A stretch of DNA of 64,000 nucleotides, from assembly GCA_965240325.2 (NCBI GenBank), contig OZ251227.1, positions 434,001-498,000 of the forward strand. Reading direction: 5' to 3'. This document shows positions 18,547 through 29,000 of the stretch, in pieces. The first letter of the stretch is position 1; each line of letters begins with the position of its first letter. The position numbers and the translations under genes are program-made. This DNA comes from Rebecca billardiae RCC1528. Its lineage: Eukaryota > Haptophyta. The notes beneath the pieces were generated by a model that did not search any database, was not told where the DNA came from, and saw only the letters and a list, made by a program, of their open reading frames with translations.

Positions 18547-18939
18547 ATGGCGTCCCGAAGCATCACGCTGGCGCTTCTCGCGGTGGTGAGCCTTGCCGTC
18601 ACGGCGGCGGCACACCTGCCTGCGGCGACTTCGCGTGTTCTCGCGCATACGCCACGCGCGCGCGTGGTCGCGGCCGGCGAGGCCCCGCAGCGCGTGGAGG
18701 TGTGCCGCGGTCGGCACTGCGCGAGGCGCGGCTCGGCCAAGACACTTGCACTGCTGCAGGAGCTCGCACCGGATGGAGTGACAGTCTCTGAAGCCGACAC
18801 CGAGGACGAGGAGCACGGCTGCTTCGATGAGTGCACCATGGGGCCGAACGTTCGCGTTGACGGCAAGCGCATCGTGAACGGCATCAAGGGAGCCGCGGCG
18901 TGCGCAGAGCTGCTCGGCGTGGACCCACCGGCGGCTTGA
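18547..18939 (+). CDS. Thioredoxin-like 2Fe-2S ferredoxin, probably plastid-targeted
   Basis: The 130-residue protein has a mature part with VEVCRGRHC (Cys53, Cys58) and GCFDECTMGPNVRVDGKRIV (Cys92, Cys96). This Cx4C...Cx3C spacing is the [2Fe-2S] ligand pattern of the thioredoxin-like ferredoxin/NuoE fold. The N-terminus MASRSITLALLAVVSLAVTAAA is a clear signal peptide, followed by a Thr/Ser/Arg-rich, acid-free stretch (HLPAATSRVLAHTPRARVV). That layout fits a bipartite presequence for a plastid of secondary origin. The ATG at 18547 is preferred because it starts exactly at the signal peptide; upstream in-frame codons are non-ATG. Electron transfer in the plastid is inferred; the partner is unknown. 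Confidence 0.82.
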   Translation: MASRSITLALLAVVSLAVTAAAHLPAATSRVLAHTPRARVVAAGEAPQRVEVCRGRHCARRGSAKTLALLQELAPDGVTVSEADTEDEEHGCFDECTMGPNVRVDGKRIVNGIKGAAACAELLGVDPPAA

Positions 18940-20725
18940 GCCCCTTGTAGGAGCAGAGGACCATACTTCCCCATTCAGCGGTGGGTGTACTTCCGACGCA
19001 GAGCGTACCGTAGTCCTATATGGGAAGCCGCTGCGTGTCACCTTACCCGGTCACGGCTGCATCGATGACCAAATCGGCATTCGATTATTTCGAACCGTGC
19101 ATTCGTTAGTCAGTAGTGTGAATCGTGATTCGTGTCGATTGCGGCGATTGCCGGCCGATCCTGCCGCCCGCGGTCTAGTGAGATGCTAAATAGTTAAATA
19201 GTTAATAAGTTAAATATATATCCGCATTGGATATATATATATATATATATATGTATTACTTGAAATATCCGGCACCGCCTTCCGAGTCCCGGGCCGCTGC
19301 TAGACACTGACATACTCGTCCGGCCCGACCTAACTGGCACCAGGCGCATACCCACACCGCATTCATTAGATCATCATCATATGCATGCAGTGTCAGAGTA
19401 CTCGTAGACGTAGTAACTCGTCAGCGGTCACCGTCACGGCTTCGGGCCTGGTGCTCGGACCCGGTCAGACTCATTCTATGATTTAACGGCACAGGGAGGA
19501 CGACGCGGGTCTCCTGATTCGTCGGCGGCAGTGCCCGATCGTCGACACGAAGTCGGCGTTGGTGGCAGAGCATAGCCTGCACGGTGCGCCGCGATCGTAA
19601 AGCTTGAGCGCACGGCCTTGGTTGGGCTTGAGCTGCTGAAGCCGCGACGATCCACCTGCGCTGCGCGGCTCGCATGGACCTGCTGTGCCCCGAGCAAGGG
19701 CGAAAGTGCAGGTCCGGATGTCAGACTCACAGACTGCCGCCGCGACCCGTATAGTATTAAATACATAATAAATAGGTCTATTCGAAATTATAATTAAAAG
19801 TATCAGCAGATCCATGAGGCTGCTTATGACCGTCAGCCGCGAGCTGACTACTCGGACTTTGCAGAGCGGCAGTTTCGTGGAGTTTGGAGACTCCGCGCTG
19901 CTGCAAGTCACACTCAGGCCGAGTGATCATCACGGACACGCGGCCGCAGACTGAGACTCGTCTTTAATACCTGCCTGCTACCATCTATCTTTGATGTCTT
20001 ATTAGCAGCAAACTGCAAAGCGCCGCAGTCACTCGCTGAGTCAGCATGAGTACGCTGACGACTCGGACTGAGGAGTGAGAGTCGAGTCGTCGACGACTCA
20101 CCACTCAGTGACTCACCACTCACCAGTCACCCGTCAGTCACCGACTTCGGACTGACACCGGCGGACAGGTTGCACGGAGAAATGACCGCCCGCGACTGAC
20201 AGATGTTAATTACATTCACAGTGGACGCGACCTGTCCACCCGTCTTTCGGTACATCGCGCCCGTCCCATGGCGGCCGGCGCGTGGCGCGAGTGCTTGGAA
20301 ACCACGGAGCACACGAATGCCGGTGGTTTCCGACCTTCGCCGCCACGGCCCGCCTCCCCGTTCGCCCGCAATCGGTACCGCAGTCTGGTGCCCAGTTCCT
20401 CTCACTCCCGCGTCGGCAGTGGCGCGAAGCCGAAGCGCATCGAGAAGAAGCACAACTGGGACCTGGATACAGGTGGTAGATAGAGCCTTCAAGGAGGCTG
20501 CCGTCGCGAACGAGCAGGATGCGCCGGTTGTGGTATGCGCGTGCACCCATGCACGAACGTGTGCTGGTCTCCTGCTGCACTCCTCATACCGTACGCACGA
20601 GCACGCAACCGTGCGCACGCGCTCAGGTGGCTCGGACCACACACGCGAGTGCTTGTGAAGCTCGCCTCACGAGGCCTTCGTAGAAGAAGGCGGGCAACCG
20701 GAGCGCGCTAAGGAAGCAGAAGACG
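18940..20725. other. Gene-poor intergenic region
   Basis: Nearly 1.8 kb with no supported gene. It contains a TA microsatellite at 19230-19254, AT-rich patches (about 19190-19260 and 19745-19810), and a GACTC/GAGTC-rich low-complexity zone around 20030-20160. Frames on both strands across 20127-20658 mirror one another and show no domain. Confidence 0.5.
19230..19254. repeat. TA microsatellite
   Basis: A TA dinucleotide run within a locally AT-rich patch. Confidence 0.85.
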
Positions 20726-21624
20726 ATGCTCGCCAAACGCGTCCAGCGCGCGAGGGCGAAGCTTGCTACGGCGCGCGCGGCCTCTGTTGTTGCAGCTCGG
20801 GCCGCTGCTCCGGCCGTGAAGGCGTCTGGCGCGGGGTCCTCAGACAAGCAGGCGAACTCTGGGCAGTCTGCCTTTGCCGCCGGCAAGAAGTATCGGAAGC
20901 GCACGCATTTGGTCGAGCGCGTGGCGCGCTCGCGCGCCGTGACGCAGCAAGCAGGCGATCCTTGACAAGCGCCTCGCTGACGCTCAGCAGGCCGAGGCAA
21001 CGAGCGCGGCGCTCGACCACGCTGACAGGCACGCCCTGAGTGAGGGGGAAGGCACCTTTCGAGACAGCACTCAGGCGCTCGACGTTGAGTATGTCATTGA
21101 TCGCGCGCGTGTGTGATCACGGCAGCAAGGCTAAGTCGCGCGAGGTGGAGTAGGTGGTAGCGCGCCTCTTCGCCGCATCATCCGCAGCTGACTGGCGTGC
21201 ACCCGCCAGCTCGCTCACGTCGCGCGCGGCAGCGGTCGGCTTCCACCCTGTTCGCACAGCGCGGCGCCGGCTGCACCTCCCGTTCCGCTGGACGCCGGCT
21301 CGCTCGTCGTTGACGACTTCTTCTTCAACCCGGTCGCGCGGGCGCGGTGATGATACACTCCGGCAGGCAGATGCGGCGCACTGTCTGATGCTCTATGCGT
21401 GCGTGTGCCTTTCCACGACGTCGACTCCTAAGGCTGCTACGCGTGGCATCCAGCTCGAGGCGGAGGTCGCCAGGGCTCGCCCAAGGTCGAATCTGCCTTG
21501 CGTGTGCTGGGTCGCCGAGGTGCGGCCGCAGGGTGCTCGCTGGCTGACTCCTGACGATGACGAGGAGTTGCGCGCCGTCGCAACCTCTCGCACGTATCGT
21601 GCCGACCGCGAGTCGAGTGGATGA
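20726..21624 (+). pseudogene. Possible decayed coding stretch
   Basis: A Lys/Ala-rich frame (MLAKRVQRARAKLATARAAS...) runs from 20726 to a stop near 20965. A second frame takes over immediately with KQAILDKRLADAQQAEATSAALDHADRHAL and runs to a stop near 21114. Together they read like one helical protein broken by a frameshift. Further 3', short coding-like fragments such as LDAGSLVVDDFFFNPVARAR (around 21290-21350) are interrupted by stops in the same frame. No family is recognised. It may be a remnant of a mobile element or gene, or chance in GC-rich DNA. Confidence 0.25.
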
Positions 21625-21630
21625 CGCTCG

Positions 21631-22064
21631 TGGCGGCTGCTCTTCATTCAAATGACGCGGTCGGGCCCTTGGCGAGCTTGGGAGGAGGGCTCAGTCTGCT
21701 ACATGTGCGTCAGTAGTCACGGCCTAAACCGTGCGCAAGATTCATTGAGTCGTACATGGCGCGGCAGCAACGGCCGCACCCGCGAGGGCGCCGTGGGCGG
21801 GCAGCCATGCTCCGAAGGGCCGAAATGTAACACCAAGGTCACTTTCCCGTGCAACCTGTCGGCGTTAGAATCGGCGCGCGGACTCGCGATACGGTGGATA
21901 CTTCTATGATCCGACAGCGGCGGACGGCGACGCAAGTCGTCGTGATATTCACCGTGATTGGCTTTGCGGAGCCTGGGCACCAGCCAGGCAGCCCCCCGCA
22001 CCAGGCCACTGCCACTGGCGTCCGCGCAGCGGACGATTTGCCGCCTTGAGACTCGACGGCACGC

Positions 22065-22127
<63 letters not shown>

Positions 22128-22329
22128 TACCGTTGACTCGTCTCGGACGACGGCTAACACTTAACAGCTTAATAAGCCATTTGTTATTATTACGTAGACT
22201 TAAGTCGTACAGAGTTTGAAGTGAGTGTGACGGTCTCCGCGCAATAACTTGATTAATGGTCCGGTCCGATCGTCATATGAACGGACTGATGTATGACGAT
22301 GAATAATATGACGACGTTAATGTAGTTGC
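21631..22329. other. Intergenic region with long TA microsatellite
   Basis: Gene-free stretch that contains the long TA tract at 22065-22128 and, after it, an AT-richer stretch leading into the compositional island. Confidence 0.5.
22065..22128. repeat. Long TA microsatellite
   Basis: A nearly pure TA run of about 64 nt, with one phase break near its left end. Confidence 0.9.
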
Positions 22330-22871
22330 TGCCAATGCCATGAGGCTCTGACATGATCATTGTCAAAAGCCCAAGGCAGCCATTGGCGCCATTCCCCAGC
22401 TCGAGGTTTCAATCTCAAGGCGCTGAGCAATTCTAAGCGCCACCATGCTGAGGCTTCATTCCAATTCAAAACCTTATCATCGACCTCAACTGTCGGTTTT
22501 AATCACGTCCAGTGCACCAATTCATTCATCATCATTCATCGTGCATTTCATAATGGCCAACAAGCGTCGCGGAACAATCCAGGAATCAAAGCCTCCTGAG
22601 ATGTTCTCAAGCCTTCGCAGGGCAATGCACTATCAGATCATTCCGAGAACGTGCCTTCGCAATCAGAAGCCGAGAAGCAAAATCTCCAAACTTTCTAATC
22701 ACGAAAGTTCTGGGATGAGTCCTTCGTGAGAACCCTACAAAAGTTTTTCTCAGCGATCTGGAGCTACACCAGCCACACCACAAAACCGAACTGATCAGCA
22801 AGCAGGGAGACTCCTGCGCCACCATCGCCAAAGAGCGAACCTCCGCCAGCGCACGAAGTGCCAATCAATCA
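22330..22871. other. AT-richer compositional island
   Basis: Visibly lower GC and frequent A-runs and TCA/CAT words set this block apart from both flanks. It has a short ATG frame at 22553-22729 (MANKRRGTIQESKPPEMFSS..., 58 codons) and a second-frame segment WDESFVRTLQKFFSAIWSYT at about 22714-22773 that ends in a stop. This could be inserted foreign or mobile DNA, or the long 3' UTR of the convergent lipid-enzyme gene that ends at 22872. No family is recognised. Confidence 0.4.
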
Positions 22872-24071
22872 TCATCCCATCATGTCAGCACTTGCCCTTG
22901 GCATGTCGCACGACAGAGCCTCATGCAACGCCCAGCCCGCGACGATATGCCATGTCCCATGCAGGAGCGCGTAGGCAGCATACCGTCGGCGTCGGCGGCA
23001 GATGACCGAGCTCACAAATAGCACGAGGCCTACGGCGGCGGCCACCCGGCGCAAGTGCGTGCGTGGGCCGGCACAAAAGAGGAGCGGATGTGCCGCTGCT
23101 CCGCCGACAGTGCACGCGCACAGCACGTCACAAACGGCCAGCCGTCGCGTCCACCGAGAGCGTGCTGCGCGCACATCCCCGCTGGCACGGAGGCAGCAAT
23201 CGCACGAGCCCGTCTGCACGCTGTGGAAGAGCGTTGAGATCGCCGTGAGCGCTGCGATGGCCACCGCCGCGGTCCTCATGCCGACAGGAAGCGCTGTTGG
23301 CGGCGCCACGCCCGCTGCTGACAGCCGGTGCGCCGTCCACGAAGTGGCTGCAAAGGCCCCGTTGGTCGCGAGGAAGCCGAGCCGCGCAGGCGCACCCAGA
23401 CCTCTTGGAGCCCACTCGCTGAAGGTGGGGGGCAAGCGCGCGGCGCTGGGCGCCGGCTCGCGCCGCTCGGCGCGCTGCTGCCGCGCAAGCATTAGCGCGT
23501 GCCCGATGTGAGCCACGTTTGGAGTCCACCGGGGCAGCGTACACGAGATGAGGATCTCGTGCGCGTTGTTTGCCAGCCCGGCAGCGCACATGAGCCAGAT
23601 GCAGGGCCCAGCGCGACGCGCACGAGTGGCAAACAGCCCACCAAAGCCCACGAACAGCGTGACACCCCAGAGCTTGCCCGTGATTGAGTGGTAGGACGCG
23701 AGCCGACCGAACCGCGCGAGCGCGACCGCCCACTGCGCGAGGTGAGACGCGACACTCAGCGCAATGGGCAGCGCGTGCACCCCAAGTTCGTTCGGATACC
23801 ACCGGAGCGCCACGAGCAGCATTGAGACGTACAGCATCGTGTCGGCCCGGCTGTCGAGCACCGCGCCCAGCTCTGATGTTGAGCCCAGCGTGCGCGCCAC
23901 AGCGCCGTCGACCGCATCAGAGAGGCCCGCGAGGACGAAGACGGCATTGAAGGTCGGGCCGGGCTCTTGATACAACGACCAGGCGAGCAGGCCCGGCCCG
24001 GCGGCGAGCCGAAAGAGGGTCAAAGCGCTCGGGACGTGCACAGAGCACGCGCGCACGGCCGCAGCCGCCAT
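22872..24071 (-). CDS. CDP-alcohol phosphotransferase fused to a CREST-like membrane domain
   Basis: The 399-residue multi-pass membrane protein starts at the ATG at 24071 (MAAAAVRACSVHVPS). The N-terminal half carries the CDP-alcohol phosphatidyltransferase signature DxxDGxxARx8Gx3Dx3D at residues 52-77 (DAVDGAVARTLGS...GAVLDSRAD), complete in its metal-binding Asp residues. That family makes phospholipids by joining CDP-diacylglycerol with an alcohol. The C-terminal half (about 255-380) has several hydrophobic helices with Ser279-x3-His283, Asp315 and His371-x3-His375. That order matches the CREST hydrolase superfamily (alkaline ceramidase, PAQR, TMEM8/myomaker). A fused lipid synthase and lipid hydrolase-like module at the ER is inferred. 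Alcohol substrate unknown. Confidence 0.8.
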   Translation of the reverse strand: MAAAAVRACSVHVPSALTLFRLAAGPGLLAWSLYQEPGPTFNAVFVLAGLSDAVDGAVARTLGSTSELGAVLDSRADTMLYVSMLLVALRWYPNELGVHALPIALSVASHLAQWAVALARFGRLASYHSITGKLWGVTLFVGFGGLFATRARRAGPCIWLMCAAGLANNAHEILISCTLPRWTPNVAHIGHALMLARQQRAERREPAPSAARLPPTFSEWAPRGLGAPARLGFLATNGAFAATSWTAHRLSAAGVAPPTALPVGMRTAAVAIAALTAISTLFHSVQTGSCDCCLRASGDVRAARSRWTRRLAVCDVLCACTVGGAAAHPLLFCAGPRTHLRRVAAAVGLVLFVSSVICRRRRRYAAYALLHGTWHIVAGWALHEALSCDMPRASADMMG

Positions 24072-24458
24072 CTTGACCGACGGCCCTTGGCCTCCGTGCT
24101 GAAAACACCGCGCCACTGTTTGATTCCACTGCCCAAGACGGCTACGCAGCCGCCATCTATCAGTAGGCCGACGACGGGTCGACGGCTACTACCCGCTTAC
24201 TGTCTCAGTAAATTGTAGTATTGGAACTGTCTCAAAGTTGCCGTGTTCTGCCGCCGTGTTCATTGATCATGACATCATATTTGAGCACCCGCGGGTAATC
24301 ACGTGCCATTTATCTCGGGAAAAAATGGCGATTCGTGCTCTGTGAGAATAATGGAGCTGTATTAGCGGGTCCGGAGCAACCACGGCGTCCGCCTTATCGC
24401 GACGACGAAAAAGGTGGGCGGCGGCTCCGGCCCCGGGCGTGCGCAAGAGCGACGAGGG
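24072..24458. promoter_or_regulatory. Shared upstream region of a divergent gene pair
   Basis: The 387-bp gap lies between the starts of the phosphotransferase/CREST gene (-) and the MscS gene (+). It must contain both promoters. No TATA element or repeated motif is convincing by eye. Confidence 0.4.
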
Positions 24459-27036
24459 ATGACGACCCTCGCTCCCGACGTCGAGGGGTCTGTCCGCTCG
24501 GAGGGGCGCGTGGATGAGTCCTCGTTCGCCGACGCACTCAATGCGGTGAATGTGCTGCATGCCGTGGCGGGCGACATGCGGGGCGAGCCAACGCAGGCCG
24601 TGGACGACGCCGTCTTCACGACGATCGAGCAGGTGCAGCTCCGCGAGGACTTTGGCAGCGAGAAGCCCACCGTGGTCGTCTCTGGCGACGACCAGGAGGA
24701 GGGCGCTGGCCCCGAGGCGTCGTCCGACCACGAGAAGAACGTCACATTCACGGAGCTCCGCGAGCCGACCGACACCATCCCGGCCGTCGCATCGACGGGC
24801 TCGCTCGGGTCGGACGTGGGTGCCGAGGCGATGTTCACGACCATCAAGTCCCCGCCCATGGCGCGCACGCCAACACGCGCGGCGGGCCCGGGGGGGGCGA
24901 GGCCATCGAGTGCGCAGAAGGCGCGCATGTCCTCGGCCGAACGTAGCACCACCGAGGAGAGCGCTCCCTCATTCAAGACCGTCGTCGCCGAGGCGGTGCG
25001 ACAGCACGCGGTGCGTGAGCTTCGGCGTGTGATCCTGCTGCTCCCGCTCGTGCTGTCGATGGTGGGGCACCGGGAGGAGCATCCGTTGCTCTGGGAGAGG
25101 TGGGAGGTGTGGTTCCTGCGCCCGCTCTACCTCCTCGTCGCCGCGCGCCTCTTCATCGGCCTCGTCTTCAAGCTGCTCGAGGTGGTGGGCGCGTACGAGA
25201 TGCTGCCAGCGCGCGCGACGATGCTGCTCAACGCCTTCCACGGCACGCCGATCATCACGATCGTGTGGCTGTCGATGTGGCCCGCGGTGCGGCTGCTGCC
25301 CAGCCCCGAGGGCGATGCGTGGAAGATGCTCATTCGGATGCCCTGGCGCGTCGGCCTCAACCTGCTCATCGGCCTCGGCGCGGGCGCGTACGGCCTGCTG
25401 CAGGCGGGCCTCTCCGGGGGGCTCTCGCACCTCAGCTCGCGCCACTTTGAGGAGCGCGTCAACCAGACGGTGCTCTCGCTGCGCGTGGTGCGCATCATCT
25501 TCTCCGAGGCGCGGAACATCGCCGTTCGACGGCAGAACAAGCGCAGGAAAGCGAACTCGCGGCACAACAGGGACAGGGACAGGCGCCCCTCGCGCCCGTC
25601 CAACGCCATGCTCTCCGTGACGAGCGGCAAGTCGCCCGGCGCGTCGCCCGCGATGAGCGCGAACGCCGGCAAGCCGCTGCCACGTGGCGAGTCGACGTCC
25701 GACCTGACGTCCGAGGATGGCGAGCTGTTCGACACGTCGATCTTCGACTTCCGCGAGCAGTACGCCGTGCTCGTCGGCGCGATGGGCCTCGGGCTGCTCA
25801 ACACGCTCGCAGAGTCTCGCAAGAAGGCGCGCAAGGCGTTCCAGCTGCTGCTGCACGGCCAGCTCAACGACGAGCAGACCTCCGCGAGCGCGGCGGCGAA
25901 GGCGCAGTCGGGCGCGAACGGCAACGGCCCGCTGAGCCCGCCCGCCTTCGACGACGCGGATGTGATGTTGGTCCGGCGCTCGTACATCGAGCACGTGTGC
26001 GGCGAGGCGGCGGAGCGCAAGGGCGGCAAGCTCGCGCGTATGCAGGTCACGGCGCACGTCACGTCGCTCTTCGCGAACAAGGCGGTGACGGAGGAGGAGT
26101 TTGTCGCGGCGTTCGAGCGCGTGTACCGCGAGCAGCGCCTCGTCCGCGCGAGCATCGACTCCTTCGACCTGCTCCAGGACCGCATCCGCGCCGTCGCCAC
26201 CGTCGCGTGGGCGCTCCTCTTTGGCGTGGCGCTCGTCTTCATCCCAGACTGGGGCGATGCGGACATCTCCGACTCGGTCGTCGTGCCCATCGCCACGTCG
26301 GGCTTCTCGGTGGTCTACGCGCTGGGCTGGCTGCCGTACGAGACCGTCTCCGGAGCCCTGTGCGCGCACCGCGCGACGCGCCCCCGCCTCCGCCCGCGCG
26401 GCCTGACGAGCCCCTTCCCACGTCGGGCCTGGCTGCGCTGCCCTGGCGCGCGCCGTGGCCCCGCTCGGACGCAGCTACACCATCTACATCCGCCCGTACG
26501 ACATCGGCGACCGCGTCATCATCGGCAACCCGGGCAGCCCGATGGACACCACGCACTTCATCGTCACGGAGATCTGGCTCACGTACACCCGGCTCGTCGA
26601 CGCCGCGACCGGCCGCTCGCACATCATGATGAACCACATCCTCCGCCGGCTGGACGTGTGCAACCTGAACCGCTCCAAGGCTGCCACCTACTACCTGGAC
26701 GTGCAGGTGCCCGCCTCCACGTCCGTCGTCAAGATCGCCGAGCTGATCGACGCGGTGCGCACGTTCATCCTGGAGACGTCGAACGAGTGGAGCGCCGCGA
26801 ACGCGGCCGTGGACTCGGCTCAGTACGACCAGGGCATGATGGTCATCAACTTTGAGATGACGAGCGCGCACAAGGCGCACGAGATCGGCCCGTGGTGGCA
26901 ATCGCGCTCCAAGGTCATCCTCTTCATCCACGAGTACATGCTGAACAGTGGCATGGAGTACATCAAGCCACCACAGCCGCTCTTCTCCGCCACGCCGATG
27001 GGCGGCAATCGGCGAGGGGGGGCAAGCACCAGTTGA
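24459..27036 (+). CDS. MscS-like mechanosensitive ion channel, two exons
   Basis: Exons 24459-26359 and 26475-27036 flank a 115-nt phase-2 intron (GTGCGCGCAC...GACGCAG) and encode 820 residues. Splicing restores GALYTIYIRPYDIGDRVII, the pore-lining to beta-domain junction of MscS channels. An acidic soluble N-terminus of about 175 residues precedes membrane helices (about 185-320), a polar cytosolic loop, an EF-hand-like helical segment (EEEFVAAFERVYREQRLVRA) as in plant MSL proteins, and the last helices (VAWALLFGVALVFIP). The conserved MscS beta domain follows (TEIWLTYTRLVDAATGRSHIMMNHIL). The channel should open on membrane tension for osmotic relief; plasma membrane versus organelle is unresolved. 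Start is the first ATG of the frame. Confidence 0.88.
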
Positions 27037-27376
27037 TAAGCTGCGAGGTGAGTGGGCTTGACGGGCGACTACGCGTCGTCGTCATCGGCGCCGGGCACGG
27101 CGCTTATTTTATTCATGCAGTCGATCAATGATCACAGCTGCGACGACGCGCGATTGATGGCGCCCGGCAATATCGAACGGCACGGCGGCGCGCGCATAGA
27201 CTACTAGTAACTAAGCACTACATCATCGTCAAGCCCGCAGGGCGGGCAGTCGCATCCGTACCGGCAACGACGCGAATATATATATTTTAAGAAACTTCGT
27301 ATTATTTACTCGCGTTGAATTGGTCTTGGAATTTCAGCAATAAACCAAAAGTGTCGTATATATATATATATATATA

Positions 27377-27420
<44 letters not shown>

Positions 27421-28088
27421 CAGGAGAATCACGAACGCCCCCCCCAAGTATCATCAGAAAGATGCAGACGCCTTTTCCCTATTAGTTGAGTTCGCATTCT
27501 TCGTCGATATTATTACTTACTATCATATCCAAATATTAAGAGTTATAATACGGGCAGCAGGGGAGAAGCCGTCACATATTGACGCTGCAATCAGACCGTC
27601 ATCAAGGGCAGCGATATCGTCTCACATGATGCGGTGTTCACACCTAAATCCACGACCTACAAAAATCCCCAAATTGTCATCCTGCGCGCATTCTCTTTTT
27701 TGATTTTGCGGAGCACGTGCGCCGCCCCCCCCCCCCGGCTTTCGCTCACGCTCAGACCTTTCGCCTTTCGGGGGCGGGCCGTGCGCCATATCTCTAGCTA
27801 ACCTAAGTTTTAAAATGAGCAGCAGCATTATTATTTATAATCAGTTACGACGACAGCAGCTAGCTCGACAGATCTTGATATATGACGAATATATCTAGAG
27901 TTATTGTGCAATGACGACCGCCGCTACAACTCGTAAGTCGTAGCAGTCGTATTACCGACGGCGACGACTCGTCGTATAGTAGTACCAGTACGACTGACTG
28001 ATATTGTCGCGAGTCACTGTCGGCGTGCCTGTGTCGGCGGCCGGAGGCCCGCGACTCTCGGGCTCGGAGCCGCGCGCCGCCAGCAGCA
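27037..28088. other. Intergenic region with TA/TG microsatellite
   Basis: About 1.05 kb with no gene. It has AT-rich stretches, a TA-TG-TA microsatellite (27357-27418), a C-tract near 27726-27738, and CG/AGTCG-rich filler toward the GST gene. Short frames here lack any domain. Confidence 0.5.
27357..27418. repeat. Compound TA/TG microsatellite
   Basis: A TA run interrupted by a short TG block, then TA again. Confidence 0.9.
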
Positions 28089-29000
28089 TCAGCTCCCAGC
28101 CGTCGAGTAGTTCTTGTACTCGGGGGTTGCGTCGAACGCGTTGACCCGCATGCCTCGCACAAAGGCGGGCCGCTCGCCCAGCCGCTTCTCCCATGCCATC
28201 AGCCGTGGGAAGCGCGCCTCGAGCTCGAGCTCGGCGCGCGCCGCGTAGAAGGTCGAGAGGCAACGCACCCAGGGGAACCACGCGAGGTCGGCGAGCGTGA
28301 GCTGCTGTCCGAGCAGGAACGGCCGCTCGTCAGCGAGCGCTCGCTCGAGCACGTCGCACAGCCGCTGCACCTCCATCGTGTACCGCTCGTGCGCGTACAC
28401 GATGCGCCTGCCCTGCGCAGCGCCCGGCGCGTACTTGTGGAAATGGCCGAATTGGCCAAAGAATGGACCGGCGCCCACCTGGAAGAAGAGCCACTGGAGG
28501 CACTCGGAGCGCTGGGCAGGATCGGCCGGGAGGAGGCCCGAGCCGGTCTTCTCCGCGAGGTGAAGCATGATCGCGCCCGACTCAAAAATCGAGTGGCCGC
28601 CAGCCTTCTCAGCCGCTGTCGTTGCATGCGCTTGGTCCACGAGCATCGGGATCTTCGAGTTGGGGCAGCGCGCCGTGAACTCGCTGCCGAATTGGTCGCC
28701 GGCCATGATGGAGATGAAGTGCGCATCGTACGCGAGCCCCAGCTCCTCGAGCAGGATGGTCACCTTGTGGCCATTCGGCGTTCCGCACGAATACAGCTGC
28801 AGAGGAGCCGTGCCGCGTGGCAGGGCGCGTTCGAATCGAGGGCCGGCTGTGGGGCGATTGATTGAGCCCCACGTGCCGCCGGCACCTCGAGCACCCGGGG
28901 CTGTGCGTCTCCCTCGCCAGAAGCCGATCGCGGCAGCAGCTCCGAGAGCCACGCCACCCACGATCCACCGTGCCGCGGATGATGGTGAGTCCGCCATCAT
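28089..29000 (-). CDS. Glutathione S-transferase, Ure2p/YghU (nu) type
   Basis: The 303-residue protein has an N-terminal thioredoxin-fold domain with LYSCGTPNGHKVTILLEELG, NSKIPMLVD and IFESGAIMLHLAEK. An alpha-helical C-terminal domain follows with FFQVGAGPFFGQFGHF and LADLAWFPWV. These are hallmarks of the Ure2p/YghU group, whose members act as disulfide-bond reductases or peroxidases with glutathione. An N-terminal hydrophobic stretch (WIVGGVALGAAAAIGFW) suggests a membrane anchor or signal. I start at ATGATG (29000). An ATG at 29087 would add 29 Arg-rich residues encoded by a CGG/CAG-rich tract and is less likely. Confidence 0.88.
   Translation of the reverse strand: MMADSPSSAARWIVGGVALGAAAAIGFWRGRRTAPGARGAGGTWGSINRPTAGPRFERALPRGTAPLQLYSCGTPNGHKVTILLEELGLAYDAHFISIMAGDQFGSEFTARCPNSKIPMLVDQAHATTAAEKAGGHSIFESGAIMLHLAEKTGSGLLPADPAQRSECLQWLFFQVGAGPFFGQFGHFHKYAPGAAQGRRIVYAHERYTMEVQRLCDVLERALADERPFLLGQQLTLADLAWFPWVRCLSTFYAARAELELEARFPRLMAWEKRLGERPAFVRGMRVNAFDATPEYKNYSTAGS

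Noticed and set aside
27726-27738. C-tract as a functional element
   Set aside because: A simple homopolymer in gene-free DNA with no supporting context.
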